NCBI RefSeq assembly: GCF_000935215.1
Contig: NZ_JXXD01000026.1
Coordinates: 1 to 64,000, forward strand
Direction of reading: 5' to 3'
Length of the DNA stretch: 64,000 nt
Source: Stutzerimonas stutzeri
GTDB taxonomy: Bacteria > Pseudomonadota > Gammaproteobacteria > Pseudomonadales > Pseudomonadaceae
The notes under the pieces were generated by a model. It did not search any database, had not been told where the DNA came from, and saw only the letters and a list, made by a program, of their open reading frames with translations. Below are positions 10,868 to 18,800 of the stretch, piece by piece (position 1 is the stretch's first letter; the number at the start of each line of letters is the position of its first letter). A program made the position numbers and the translations under genes.

Positions 10868-12082
10868 TCAGCGGTAATTCAGGCCCATCGCCTGGCGAAC
10901 TTCGATCAGCGTCTCACGGGCCTCGTCACGGGCGTGCTCCGCACCTTCTGCGAGGATGCTGCGGACCAGGTCGGGATTCTGCTCGTAGTCCAGCGCGCGT
11001 TCCTGCAGGGGTGTCAGATCAGCCTTGATCGAGTCGATCAGCGGCCCCTTGCACTCCAGGCAGCCGATGCCGGCGCTGCGGCAACCCTGCTCTGCCCACT
11101 GGCAGACGGCCTCTTCGGAGTGCACCAGATGCATCTGCCACACCGGGCAGCGCGTCGGTTCACCGGGGTCGCTGCGATGCACGCGGGCCGGATCGGTGGG
11201 CATACGGCGAATCTTCTCCTCGATCTCGTTCGACGTATCACGCAGGTAGATCGCATTGCTGTTGGACTTGGCCATCTTGCCGCCGTCGAGCCCGGAAATC
11301 TTCGGTTGCTCGCCGAGCAGCGCCTGCGGTTCCGGCAGCAGCAGCTTGCCGCAGCCTTCCAGGTAGCCGTAAAGCCGCTCCTGATCACCGATGGTGATGG
11401 TCTGCTGTTCCTTGATGACCGCACGGGCGGTGTTCAACGCCTCGACGTCGCCCTGCTCCTGATAGCTCTTGCGCAGGCTGACGTACAGCTTGGAGGTCTT
11501 CTTGCCGAGCTTGCGGATCGCCGCTTCGGCCTTGTCCTCGAAATCCGCTTCGCGGCCATAGAGATGGTTGAAACGTCGCGCCACGTCGCGGGCGAATTCG
11601 ATATGCGGCAGCTGGTCGGCGCCGACCGGCACCAGCCCGGCACGATAGATCAGGATGTCCGCGGCCTGCAGCAGTGGATATCCGAGGAAGCCATAGGTAT
11701 CCAGGTCCTTGTGCTGCAGATTCTGCTGCAGCTCCTTGTAGGACGGCACCCGCTCCAGCCAGCCCAGTGGGCAGATCATCGACAGCAGCAGGTGCAGTTC
11801 GGCGTGCTCCGGCACCTGTGACTGGATGAACAGCGTCGCTGAACTGGGACTGACGCCGGCAGCCAGCCAGTCCACCGCCATATCCATGATGTTCTGCGAG
11901 ATTTCGCCGGAGCTTTCGTAGTCGGTGGTCAGCGCGTGCCAGTCGACGATGCAGAAGAAACACTCGTACTCGTGCTGCAGCCTGACCCAATTCTTCAATA
12001 CGCCGTTGTAGTGACCGAGATGAAGCCGGCCGCTGGGACGCATGCCGGAAACCACGCGCCGCTGTGAATCCATGGAGCTCAA
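10868..12082 (-). CDS. trpS: Tryptophan-tRNA ligase
   Basis: Class I aminoacyl-tRNA synthetase that charges tRNA-Trp, 404 aa. The HIGH-like motif is in GRLHLGHYNG near residues 18-27, and the KMSKS-like motif is KMAKSNSNAIYL. It belongs to the longer TrpS group found in pseudomonads. The likely start is TTG at 12080-12082, which has AAGGA with a seven-base spacer; an ATG three codons later (12073) is the alternative but is further from the ribosome site. A repeat element occupies most of the gap upstream, so its promoter lies within or beyond that element. Confidence 0.93.
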   Translation of the reverse strand: MSSMDSQRRVVSGMRPSGRLHLGHYNGVLKNWVRLQHEYECFFCIVDWHALTTDYESSGEISQNIMDMAVDWLAAGVSPSSATLFIQSQVPEHAELHLLLSMICPLGWLERVPSYKELQQNLQHKDLDTYGFLGYPLLQAADILIYRAGLVPVGADQLPHIEFARDVARRFNHLYGREADFEDKAEAAIRKLGKKTSKLYVSLRKSYQEQGDVEALNTARAVIKEQQTITIGDQERLYGYLEGCGKLLLPEPQALLGEQPKISGLDGGKMAKSNSNAIYLRDTSNEIEEKIRRMPTDPARVHRSDPGEPTRCPVWQMHLVHSEEAVCQWAEQGCRSAGIGCLECKGPLIDSIKADLTPLQERALDYEQNPDLVRSILAEGAEHARDEARETLIEVRQAMGLNYR

Positions 12083-12100
12083 AAGGGTGTCCTTGATTAA

Positions 12101-12223
12101 TTGGCCTGTTTGGTAAGTTCAGTTGGTCAATTTCGGTGCCCATGGCCCAGATACCGCGTCGCCGCGCCTTGTCTCGGAGCCATGTTCATCCGACTTGCCT
12201 CAACCCTCTCACCGACAGGCCAG
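12101..12223 (+). repeat. MITE-like dispersed repeat, copy A (internally deleted)
   Basis: This is the shortest of three related elements in the window. The ends are TGGCCTGT at 12102-12109 and its inverse ACAGGCCA at 12215-12222. Compared with copies B and C it keeps the left block (TTTGGTAAGTTC, GGTCAATTTCGG) and the right block (CTTGTCTCGGAGCCATGTTC, CTTGCCTCAACC) but lacks about 35 bases in the middle. It lies between the YciO-like gene and trpS, 19 bp from the trpS start. No clear target-site duplication is seen. Confidence 0.7.
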
Positions 12224-12253
12224 ATGTTGTACAGGCACGCTCGCCATCCAGGC

Positions 12254-12877
12254 TCAAGCCATGAAGGGTTCGGGATCGCCGCAGCCGACCCGTATCACTT
12301 CAGGCCGATCGTCGACCAGGCTGACCACGGTCGATGCTTCGAGGCCACCGTAACCGCCATCGATGATCAGGTCTACCTGATGCTCCAGCGCGTCACGCAT
12401 CTCGTAGGGGTCGCTCATCGGCAGGTCTTCACCGGGAAGGATCAGGCTGACGCTCATCAGCGGCTCACCGAGTTCTTCCAGCAGCGCCTGGGCGATCGGC
12501 TGTTCCGGCACACGCAGGCCGATGGTGCGGCGCTTGGGGTGCAGCAACATGCGCGGCACCTCGCGGGTAGCCGACAGGATGATCGTGTAGGGACCGGGCA
12601 GATGAGCCTTGAGCAGGCGAAAGGCCGCGGTATCGACCTTGGCGAAAAGGCCAAGCTGCGACAGATCGCGACAGGCCAGCGTAAAGTTGTGCTTGTCATC
12701 GAGCTGGCGCAGCCGGCGAATGCGTTCGATGCCGGCCTTGTTACCCATCGAGCAGCCGACGGCATAACTGGAGTCGGTCGGGTAGACCACTACGCCGCCC
12801 TTGCGGATGATTTCCACGGCCTGTTTGATCAGGCGCGGTTGCGGGTTGTCCGGATGGATCTGAAAGAACTGGCTCAT
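12254..12877 (-). CDS. yciO: YciO/Sua5 (YrdC-domain) family protein
   Basis: Predicted RNA-binding, nucleotide-binding YrdC-domain protein of 207 aa. It contains the family motifs KGGVVVYPTDSSYAVGC, LPGPYTIIL and TIGLRVPEQP. The true L-threonylcarbamoyladenylate synthase TsaC makes the precursor of the t6A tRNA modification. YciO proteins share the fold, but their cellular role is less certain, and the DSSY in place of DTVY points to the YciO branch. The ATG at 12875-12877 has AGGGAG upstream; longer starts have no similarity. It follows the PHP-domain gene by 13 bp. Confidence 0.88.
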   Translation of the reverse strand: MSQFFQIHPDNPQPRLIKQAVEIIRKGGVVVYPTDSSYAVGCSMGNKAGIERIRRLRQLDDKHNFTLACRDLSQLGLFAKVDTAAFRLLKAHLPGPYTIILSATREVPRMLLHPKRRTIGLRVPEQPIAQALLEELGEPLMSVSLILPGEDLPMSDPYEMRDALEHQVDLIIDGGYGGLEASTVVSLVDDRPEVIRVGCGDPEPFMA

Positions 12878-12890
12878 GGAAACTCCCTGT

Positions 12891-13757
12891 TCAGCTGGCA
12901 GCAGGTATGCGGCGCTCATGATCGAAATGTCTCCAAAGCGGCGACAGGTCCTCCGGCAGGCTGCGGTACAGCCCCAGTTCCGACCAGTCGCCGGGCGCAT
13001 GGAAATCACTGCCCACTGTGGCCATCAGGCCCAACTCACGTACCAGGATCGACAGGCCGCCGACCTGTTCCAGCGGCTGCATGCCGTTGACCACCTCCAG
13101 CGCGTGACCGCCGGCCTGGGCGAAATCGATCACCAGCCGGCGCCGCTTGCTGCGAGTGAAATCGTACTGCCACGGGTGCGCCAGGCTGATCCACGCACCT
13201 GCGTCACGCAAGGTCTGGACTGTCTGCTCCAGGCTCGGCCAATGCTGCTTGACGTCGGCGAGCTTGCCCGAACCCAGCCATTTGCGAAACGCTTCGGCAC
13301 GGTCGCGGACATGACCGGCACGCACGAGAAAATCGGCGAAATGCGGTCGCGCCGGTGCGTTGCCACTGTCGCCGAGTTCCTGCTGAAGCGCCCGCGCGCC
13401 TTCCAGCGCACCCGGCATCCCCTTCGCTTCGAGGCGCTGGCCGATCAGTTCGGCGCGGCGCCAACGTCCTTCGTGCAGTTGTGCGATCGCCTGTTGCAGC
13501 GCAGGCGCATCAGCGTCGAAGGCGTAGCCCAATACATGAATGGTAGCCCCGTTCCACAGGCAAGAAAGCTCGATGCCATTGACCAGCTGCATGCCGAGCG
13601 CCTGCGCAGTTGCCCGCGCCTCGGCAAGGCCGTCGACCGTGTCGTGGTCGGTGAGCGCCAGCATCTCGATACCACGCGCATGGGCTCGCTCCACCAGTTT
13701 GGCAGGCGCCAGCGCGCCGTCCGAGGCGGTGCTGTGGCAATGCAGATCGACAATCAT
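12891..13757 (-). CDS. rnm: PHP-domain phosphoesterase (RNase AM / TrpH-like)
   Basis: Metal-dependent phosphoesterase of 288 aa. The PHP signature is HCHST at 6-10, LTDHDT, GIELSC and a late histidine in GSDFHAPGDW, with SLAHPWQYD between them, the set that binds the metal cluster. E. coli YciV/Rnm, of similar length, is a 5'-3' exonuclease on 3',5'-bisphosphonucleotides and 5S rRNA ends; the same activity is likely here. It is first in a two-gene operon with the YciO-like gene, the same pairing as in other gammaproteobacteria. A perfect hairpin (13776-13791) lies just upstream. Confidence 0.87.
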   Translation of the reverse strand: MIVDLHCHSTASDGALAPAKLVERAHARGIEMLALTDHDTVDGLAEARATAQALGMQLVNGIELSCLWNGATIHVLGYAFDADAPALQQAIAQLHEGRWRRAELIGQRLEAKGMPGALEGARALQQELGDSGNAPARPHFADFLVRAGHVRDRAEAFRKWLGSGKLADVKQHWPSLEQTVQTLRDAGAWISLAHPWQYDFTRSKRRRLVIDFAQAGGHALEVVNGMQPLEQVGGLSILVRELGLMATVGSDFHAPGDWSELGLYRSLPEDLSPLWRHFDHERRIPAAS

Positions 13758-14170
13758 CTGGTAACGCGCTCCAGTGAGGTGCAGACACCTCGATAAGAAT
13801 CCGTAAGCCTGCGGCGGTGAGGCTTCACCGGCCCGAAAGACGGGGTGCTCCGGCGCAAACGGCCGACTAGTCTAACGCCGCACCGGCGCTTTGGCTCGTG
13901 TCGTCACCGTCATTACGGCCAGCCAGCGCTGCAGGCGCCGCAAACCGCTCTTGCTTCGACCGCCGATACGATCCTGCGTGCCATCAACCGCTGCAGTGGG
14001 GGAAAGCGCAGCGCTTCCGTCCCAAGCGCCGTTTGCTATGATGCCGCGCTGCACGGCGCGGTCCGTTGTAGCGCCTGGACCCGCGCGACAAAGAAGCCGC
14101 GCCGGCACTGTCACCATGCCGGGCTTTCTGTACTTTTTTATATACGCCCCTACGCGAACGAGGATCAACC
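13758..14170. other. 413-bp gap between divergent rnm and yciI
   Basis: No convincing protein gene is seen on either strand. Next to rnm lies a perfect hairpin (13776-13781 with 13786-13791, arms GAGGTG). The right half has a promoter-like pair, a long complementary pair of arms and a terminator-like hairpin followed by six Ts, described separately. The final bases GAGG supply the yciI ribosome site. Confidence 0.6.
14015..14139 (+). promoter_or_regulatory. Candidate promoter with structured leader or small RNA before yciI
   Basis: A sigma70-like pair is present: TTCCGT at 14015-14020, 16-base spacer, TATGAT at 14037-14042. The expected transcript would contain the complementary arms CGGCGCGG (14054-14061) and CCGCGCCG (14097-14104), then a hairpin CCGGCA/TGCCGG (14102-14107 with 14117-14122), and six Ts at 14134-14139. 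This could be a transcription attenuator in the yciI leader or a free RNA of about 90 nt. The call rests on pattern alone. Confidence 0.3.
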
Positions 14171-14470
14171 ATGCTCTACGCCGTTATCGCCACCGACGCA
14201 CCGAATTCCCTGCAGGACCGCCTCGCCACTCGCCCGGCCCACCTGGCACGCCTGGAGCAGTTGAAGAACGAAGGTCGCCTGGTTCTCGCCGGCCCGCACC
14301 CAGCCATCGACAGCAACGACCCGGGCGAAGCCGGGTTCAGCGGCAGTCTTGTAGTCGCCGAGTTCGATTCGCTGGAAGCCGCGCAGCAGTGGGCCGACGC
14401 CGATCCCTACAAGGCCGCCGGCGTATACGTGAACGTGGTGGTCAAGCCCTTCAAGAAAGTACTGCCCTGA
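14171..14470 (+). CDS. yciI: YciI family protein
   Basis: Small cytoplasmic protein of 99 aa with the ferredoxin-like YciI/YCII fold. Conserved features are the opening MLYAVIATD, the HLARLEQLK segment with the family histidine, the GPHPAID turn and the closing DPYKAAGVY. Some relatives act as dehydrochlorinases or bind small aromatics; the physiological role of this type is unknown. The ATG follows GAGG. The gene sits upstream of the cpx cluster in the same orientation, 66 bp before the next gene. Confidence 0.88.
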   Translation: MLYAVIATDAPNSLQDRLATRPAHLARLEQLKNEGRLVLAGPHPAIDSNDPGEAGFSGSLVVAEFDSLEAAQQWADADPYKAAGVYVNVVVKPFKKVLP

Positions 14471-14536
14471 GCCGACACAGCAGGGAATAGCCCGGCCGCT
14501 GGCAGCCCACGGCCTCGTAAGGAAATAGGAGTTCCG

Positions 14537-14914
14537 ATGCGTCAACGATCGCTTGCCCTGCTGTTTGCCCTGACCCTGCTCACCCCGGCGCTGTATGCCG
14601 AGGAAGCAATAACGGAACCTGCTGTTCCGGTGACCGAGCCCGGCGACCCCGCCGAATACGACGAGCTTGACGCCGTTGCCGAGCCAGAGCCTGCCGGCCC
14701 GAGCGCTGACACCACCGAAGCTCTGTTGCTGCGTCTGCGCGAGGAAAATCGCCGCTTGCGCCTGCAGTTGCAGACCGAGCAGGCAAAAGTGCTGCCCGCG
14801 ATGTTGAACGAACAGCAACAGTGGTTCGCCGTCGGTGGTGCTGTCGGGGTCGTCAGTTTCACCCTGGGCCTGCTGGTCACGCGCGGTCGCCGTCGACGCC
14901 AGTGGCTCAACTGA
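14537..14914 (+). CDS. Small membrane-anchored coiled-coil protein
   Basis: Protein of 125 aa that I cannot name. It has a signal peptide (about residues 1-21, ending ALYA), an acidic, proline-rich stretch (residues 22-60), a short leucine-rich coiled coil (ALLLRLREENRRLRLQLQ, about 63-80) and one membrane helix near residues 96-113 followed by a basic tail RGRRRRQWLN. The layout implies a periplasmic coiled coil anchored at the C-terminus in the inner membrane. It ends 14 bp before cpxR, so it is probably in the cpx operon and may be an envelope-stress accessory. Confidence 0.78.
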   Translation: MRQRSLALLFALTLLTPALYAEEAITEPAVPVTEPGDPAEYDELDAVAEPEPAGPSADTTEALLLRLREENRRLRLQLQTEQAKVLPAMLNEQQQWFAVGGAVGVVSFTLGLLVTRGRRRRQWLN

Positions 14915-14928
14915 GTACCTGAGCCGAC

Positions 14929-15606
14929 ATGAGTGAATTGCTGCTTATCGACGATGACGAAGAACTCTGCGAGCTGCTGATCAGCTGGCTCGCACAGGAA
15001 GGTTTCGTCGCCCATGCCTGCCACGATGGCAACAGTGCACGCCAGGCGCTGGCGCAGCACCAGCCAGCCGCGGTGGTCTTGGACGTGATGCTGCCCGACG
15101 GCAGCGGCCTGGAGCTGCTCAAGCAACTGCGCAGTGAACATCCCGATCTGCCGGTGCTGATGCTGTCGGGTCGCGGCGAGCCACTGGATCGGATTCTCGG
15201 CCTCGAACTTGGCGCAGACGATTATCTGGCCAAGCCCTGCGACCCGCGCGAACTCACCGCACGCCTACGTGCAGTGTTGCGCCGCAGCCAGCCGACCGCG
15301 ACGCCCAGCCAGGTCGAGTTCGGCGATCTCTGCTACAGCCCGGCACGCGGCGTGGCCAGCGTCGGCGGTCATGACGTCAGCCTGACGCTCTCCGAAGGCC
15401 GCATCCTCGAAACGCTGCTCGCGCAACCAGGCGAGCCGATCGACAAGCAGACTCTTGCCCAGCACGCCCTGGGACGTAAGCTCACCCTCTACGACCGCAG
15501 CCTCGACATGCACGTCAGCAACCTGCGGCGCAAGCTTGGTCCGCACGCCGACGGCAGCCCACGGATCGTCGCTCTGCGCAGCCGCGGCTATCTGTACGCG
15601 GTCTGA
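14929..15606 (+). CDS. cpxR: Response regulator CpxR
   Basis: OmpR-type regulator of 225 aa. The receiver domain has acidic residues DDD at 8-10, phospho-acceptor Asp52 (VVLDVMLPDG) and the lysine in YLAKPCDPRE. The winged helix ends HADGSPRIVALRSRGYLYAV. It lies upstream of cpxP and a sensor kinase, the Pseudomonas cpx arrangement. CpxR-P in this group activates cpxP and efflux or envelope genes. A matching GTAAA-type box lies just downstream of this gene, in front of cpxP. Confidence 0.9.
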   Translation: MSELLLIDDDEELCELLISWLAQEGFVAHACHDGNSARQALAQHQPAAVVLDVMLPDGSGLELLKQLRSEHPDLPVLMLSGRGEPLDRILGLELGADDYLAKPCDPRELTARLRAVLRRSQPTATPSQVEFGDLCYSPARGVASVGGHDVSLTLSEGRILETLLAQPGEPIDKQTLAQHALGRKLTLYDRSLDMHVSNLRRKLGPHADGSPRIVALRSRGYLYAV

Positions 15607-15611
15607 TCGTC

Positions 15612-15627
15612 TTTACCGAGGCTTTAC
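15612..15627 (-). promoter_or_regulatory. CpxR box upstream of cpxP
   Basis: The plus strand reads TTTAC at 15612-15616 and again at 15623-15627, so the minus strand shows two GTAAA half-sites six bases apart. The CpxR recognition pattern is a GTAAA direct repeat with a spacer of about five or six bases. A TTGACC -35-like hexamer lies downstream at 15644-15649. The position, about 120 bp before the cpxP start, fits activation of cpxP by CpxR. Confidence 0.6.
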
Positions 15628-15745
15628 CCTGAGCTGACCGCCCTTGACCTTGCCCTGCGTAGACTGAACTCATCCGGTCACAGACCTGCCGCCAATGAGC
15701 AACGCGTCGGTATGGCCGGTTTCCCTACACAGGAGAGTTTTCACC

Positions 15746-16159
15746 ATGCGCAAATCACTCGTAGCCCTGATGTTCGCCGCTGCCATTCCGACCCTCGCTT
15801 TTGCCATGCCTGGCGGCATGCACGACGGTCATCACGGCGGCAAGAACGCCCCGCACATGTTTCAGGACCTGGACCTGACAAAGGAACAGCAACGCGAAAT
15901 GCGCAAGCTGATGGGTGAGCAGATGCGCCAGCGCCAGCAGATCACTCAGCGCTACCTCGACAAGCTGCCCGAAGCCGAGCGCAAGGCCATGCAGAACGAT
16001 CTCGACGCCAGCCGCGAGAAGACCCACCAGAGCATGCGCGCGCTGCTCAAGCCCGAGCAGCACGAGGCCTTCGACGAAGGCATGAAGAAGATGGAAGAAA
16101 AGCGCGCCGAACGTGCCGAGTTCCTCAAATGGAAAGCGGACCGCGATCAGAAGAACTGA
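15746..16159 (+). CDS. cpxP: CpxP/Spy-like periplasmic protein
   Basis: Periplasmic stress protein of 137 aa. The signal peptide (residues 1-19 or so, ending LAFA) is followed by a histidine-rich segment HDGHHGGK and by an all-helical Spy/CpxP fold marked by two LTxxQ-type motifs, LTKEQQREM and LKPEQHEAF. Such proteins bind misfolded proteins and dampen the Cpx sensor. The ATG at 15746 follows AGGAGAG; an in-frame extension would ruin the signal peptide. It is flanked by cpxR and cpxS, and a CpxR box precedes it. The early histidines could bind metal. Confidence 0.87.
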   Translation: MRKSLVALMFAAAIPTLAFAMPGGMHDGHHGGKNAPHMFQDLDLTKEQQREMRKLMGEQMRQRQQITQRYLDKLPEAERKAMQNDLDASREKTHQSMRALLKPEQHEAFDEGMKKMEEKRAERAEFLKWKADRDQKN

Positions 16160-16180
16160 TCTGCGCCCTTCCTGAAACCT

Positions 16181-16230
16181 GCCCGGCAGGCTCCGCCAAG
16201 CGTTCAGAACGCCGGAGGGAGCTGCCGGGC
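16181..16230 (+). terminator. Nested stem-loop between cpxP and cpxS
   Basis: The 90-bp gap carries perfect 9-base arms GCCCGGCAG (16181-16189) and CTGCCGGGC (16222-16230). They enclose a second perfect hairpin GCGTT/AACGC (16200-16204 with 16208-16212). Three Ts follow the outer arm. It may act as a leaky terminator or RNA stabiliser that lowers cpxS expression relative to cpxP. Confidence 0.5.
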
Positions 16231-16249
16231 TTTGCCGTGGAGAGACCCA

Positions 16250-17608
16250 GTGCGATCACTGTTCTGGCGCATACTCGCAACCTTCTGGCTGGCCATTGCA
16301 CTGGTTGCCGGCCTGGCCATGCTGCTCGGCCATGCGTTGAACCAGGACGCCTGGATTCTCGGCCGCCACCCGGCGCTGCAAGGTCTCGCCGAAACCTGGA
16401 CCGAGGTCTACGAGCGCCAGGGCCCGCTGGCTGCACAGCGCCTGCTGGAACAGCACCGGCATCATGCACGGGTCGATGTACAGGTGCTGGCGGAAAACGG
16501 CCAGCCGATCATCCGCGGCACCTTCCCTGCCCGCGCCGCCGCTTTCGAGGCGCGCCATCAGGATCGCGAGCGCCCACTGCCCTGGCGACGCCTCACCGCC
16601 GATTACACCAGCCCGACCAGCGGTGAAACCTACCTGTTCATCTACCGCATCCCCTACCCCGAACTGCAGGCCTGGCATCGCGGCAGCCTGGCCTGGCCGC
16701 TCAGCGCGCTGGGCATCGCACTGGTGGTGCTCACCGGCTTCAGCCTGCTACTGACGCTGTCCATCACCCGCCCATTGGATCGCCTGCGCCGTGCCGTGCA
16801 CGATCTGGGACAGACCAGCTATCAGCAGCAGTCCCTTGCCCGCCTGGCAACACGGCGCGACGAACTCGGCGTGCTGGCGAGCGATTTCAACCGCATGGGC
16901 GCACGGCTGCAGGCGCTGATCGGCAGTCAGCGCCAGTTATTGCGCGACGTATCCCATGAACTGCGCTCACCGCTGGCGCGCCTGCGCATTGCCCAGGCAC
17001 TGGCCGAGCGCGCCAGTCCGAGCGAACGCGAAGTGATCTGGCCGCGACTGGCAAAGGAATGCGATCGACTGGAAGCGTTGATCAGCGAGATTCTCGAACT
17101 CTCACGCCTGGATGCGGAACCCGGCGCGACAACGGCCGTCGACCTGCCAGCGATGTTCGAACAACTGGAGGACAACGCCCGGATCGTCGCGCCCGCTCAG
17201 CGTATCGACAGCCGGGTCGAGCCAGGCCTGGCATTCACTGGCTGGACGGAAATGCTCGAACGCGCGCTGGACAATCTGTTGCGCAACGCCCTGCGCTTCA
17301 ACCCCGAGGGCGTGCCCGTGGAGCTGCGCGCGCAGCGCGACGGTGACGAGCTGGTACTGAGTGTGCGCGACCACGGGCCAGGAGTCGCCGACGAACACCT
17401 GCCGCAACTGAGCCAACCCTTCTTCCGAGCGCCAGGACAAACGGCGGCCGGACATGGCCTCGGATTGGCCATCGCACGCCGTGCGGCCGAGCGCCACGGT
17501 GGCCAGCTGCAGCTGGTCAACCACCCCGATGGCGGCTTCATCGCGAGCCTGCATCTGCCGTTGGCAAACGCTGCAGGCACGGTGTCAGAGATTCAGAGCC
17601 ATCACTGA
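16250..17608 (+). CDS. cpxS: Sensor histidine kinase CpxS/CpxA
   Basis: Inner-membrane envelope-stress sensor kinase of 452 aa. Membrane segments are at about residues 7-29 and 149-171, with a periplasmic domain between. HAMP follows (SITRPLDRLRRAV), then the H-box LRDVSHELRSPLARL with His236, N-box LLRNALRFN, G1 DHGPGVAD and G2 GHGLGLAIA. The start chosen is GTG at 16250, which has GGAGAG at the right distance; an in-frame TTG at 16232 is possible but poorly spaced. It overlaps the convergent nitroreductase gene by 7 bp. Confidence 0.9.
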   Translation: MRSLFWRILATFWLAIALVAGLAMLLGHALNQDAWILGRHPALQGLAETWTEVYERQGPLAAQRLLEQHRHHARVDVQVLAENGQPIIRGTFPARAAAFEARHQDRERPLPWRRLTADYTSPTSGETYLFIYRIPYPELQAWHRGSLAWPLSALGIALVVLTGFSLLLTLSITRPLDRLRRAVHDLGQTSYQQQSLARLATRRDELGVLASDFNRMGARLQALIGSQRQLLRDVSHELRSPLARLRIAQALAERASPSEREVIWPRLAKECDRLEALISEILELSRLDAEPGATTAVDLPAMFEQLEDNARIVAPAQRIDSRVEPGLAFTGWTEMLERALDNLLRNALRFNPEGVPVELRAQRDGDELVLSVRDHGPGVADEHLPQLSQPFFRAPGQTAAGHGLGLAIARRAAERHGGQLQLVNHPDGGFIASLHLPLANAAGTVSEIQSHH

Positions 17609-18165
17609 CCGTTCCAGGCGTTGACGAAAGCCTCGGGCTCGAGCACCGGGGCGCTACGGATGCGGCCCTCCGGCGTGCCCAGGTACAGGAAGCCCAGCAG
17701 ACGTTCCTGCTCCGCCAGGCCCAGCCCCTTCATCACGTGCAGGTCATAGGCGAACTCACCGGTGCGCCACACCGCGCCGATCCCCTGAGCATGGGCGGCC
17801 AACAGCAGACCATGCGCCGCGCAGCCGGCAGCCAGCAACTGTTCGCCTTCCGGGACTTTCGGGTGCGCCTTCGGACTGGCGATCACCACGATCAACATCG
17901 GCGCACGCAGCGGCATGTTGCGTGCCTTCTGCAGCGCTTCGGCCGAGGCATCGGTCTGCCGGGCCTGCAGAGCGGCGGCAAACAGCTCACCGAGCTTGCC
18001 GCGCGCATCGCCCTCGACGGTCAGGAAGCGCCAGGGGTGCAACTGGCCGTGATCCGGCGCACGCAAGGCTGCACGAAAAAGCAGATCGAGTTGATCGGCA
18101 TCGGGTGCCGGCTCGCATAGCCGAGTGACAGATACACGGTTGAGCAACAGGTCCAGAGCGTCCAT
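17602..18165 (-). CDS. Nitroreductase family protein (YdjA-like)
   Basis: FMN-dependent oxidoreductase of 187 aa. Family features are the N-terminal LLNRVSVTRLCEP, the flavin-contact segment ALRAPDHGQLHPWRF and the GIGAVWRTGE region, which together resemble the small YdjA branch with its shortened fold. It probably uses NAD(P)H; the physiological substrate is unknown. The ATG at 18163-18165 follows AGGAGG. It converges on cpxS with a 7-bp overlap. The gap upstream is almost filled by repeat copy B. Confidence 0.88.
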   Translation of the reverse strand: MDALDLLLNRVSVTRLCEPAPDADQLDLLFRAALRAPDHGQLHPWRFLTVEGDARGKLGELFAAALQARQTDASAEALQKARNMPLRAPMLIVVIASPKAHPKVPEGEQLLAAGCAAHGLLLAAHAQGIGAVWRTGEFAYDLHVMKGLGLAEQERLLGFLYLGTPEGRIRSAPVLEPEAFVNAWNGQ

Positions 18166-18261
18166 CCATTACCTCCTGAAAGGGTCGGACATTCTAGAGG
18201 GTGTTGGCGACGTACCGCGAGTGGTGGCCGGCCGACAGCGCAAACAACGCGCCGGCCGGCG

Positions 18262-18427
18262 CTGGTGGCCTGTGCAGTGAATTGGTTGAGGCAAGTTCGA
18301 ACGAACATGGATCCGAGACAAGGCGCTGCGACGAGTCATAGCTGGCTTATGGCAAGGAGCAGCAACACAGTATCGGGGCCATGGTCATCCGAAATTGACC
18401 AACCGAACTTACCAAACAGCCCACCAG
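18262..18427 (-). repeat. MITE-like dispersed repeat, copy B (166 bp)
   Basis: Same family as 12101-12223 and 24603-24762 but in opposite orientation. The ends are CTGGTGGCCTGT (18262-18273) and ACAGCCCACCAG (18416-18427), a 12-bp terminal inverted repeat with one mismatch. Read on the minus strand it contains the family blocks TTTGGTAAGTTC, GGTCAATTTCGG, the central region missing from copy A, and CTTGCCTCAACC. Its right end lies one base from the stop codon of the YkgJ-like gene. No target-site duplication is evident. Confidence 0.75.
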
Positions 18428-18428
18428 G

Positions 18429-18800
18429 TCAAGCCACCCGATCCGGCGAGAGCTGCGGCTGCAGCGGCGGCACCAGCGGTGGCAGGCCGTGTGCCGCCCG
18501 CGCCGCGTCGCAATGCGCATTGTGCTCGCCGTTCTCCCAGGACGCCTCGAATTCGCGGCAGGTGCTCGAACGCTGCTCGTACATGCTGCAGCGCACGCCG
18601 CAACCGACATCGCCCAGCAGTCCGACGCAGCGCGCAGGTTTGCTCTCGGTCCCGAGCATGGCCACATGGAACGGCGAAACCTGAACCGTCAGCTGGTCCG
18701 GCACCGCACCGCCGGCAGAAACGCATTCACCAAAATAGAAGGACACACGAAAGTACGCGCAGCAGGCGCCGCACGTGAGGCAGGGATTGTCGATTGACAT
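18429..18800 (-). CDS. YkgJ-family cysteine cluster protein
   Basis: Small cytoplasmic protein of 123 aa with the CxxCGxCC signature of the YkgJ/Fe-S-zinc cluster family: CLTCGACC at residues 7-14, then CVGLLGDVGC, CSMYEQRSSTCREF and a last cysteine in NAHCDAA. The motif suggests a bound metal or Fe-S centre; the function is unknown. The ATG is at 18798-18800. Repeat copy B ends right beside its stop, so the last few codons may have been altered by the insertion. Confidence 0.85.
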   Translation of the reverse strand: MSIDNPCLTCGACCAYFRVSFYFGECVSAGGAVPDQLTVQVSPFHVAMLGTESKPARCVGLLGDVGCGVRCSMYEQRSSTCREFEASWENGEHNAHCDAARAAHGLPPLVPPLQPQLSPDRVA

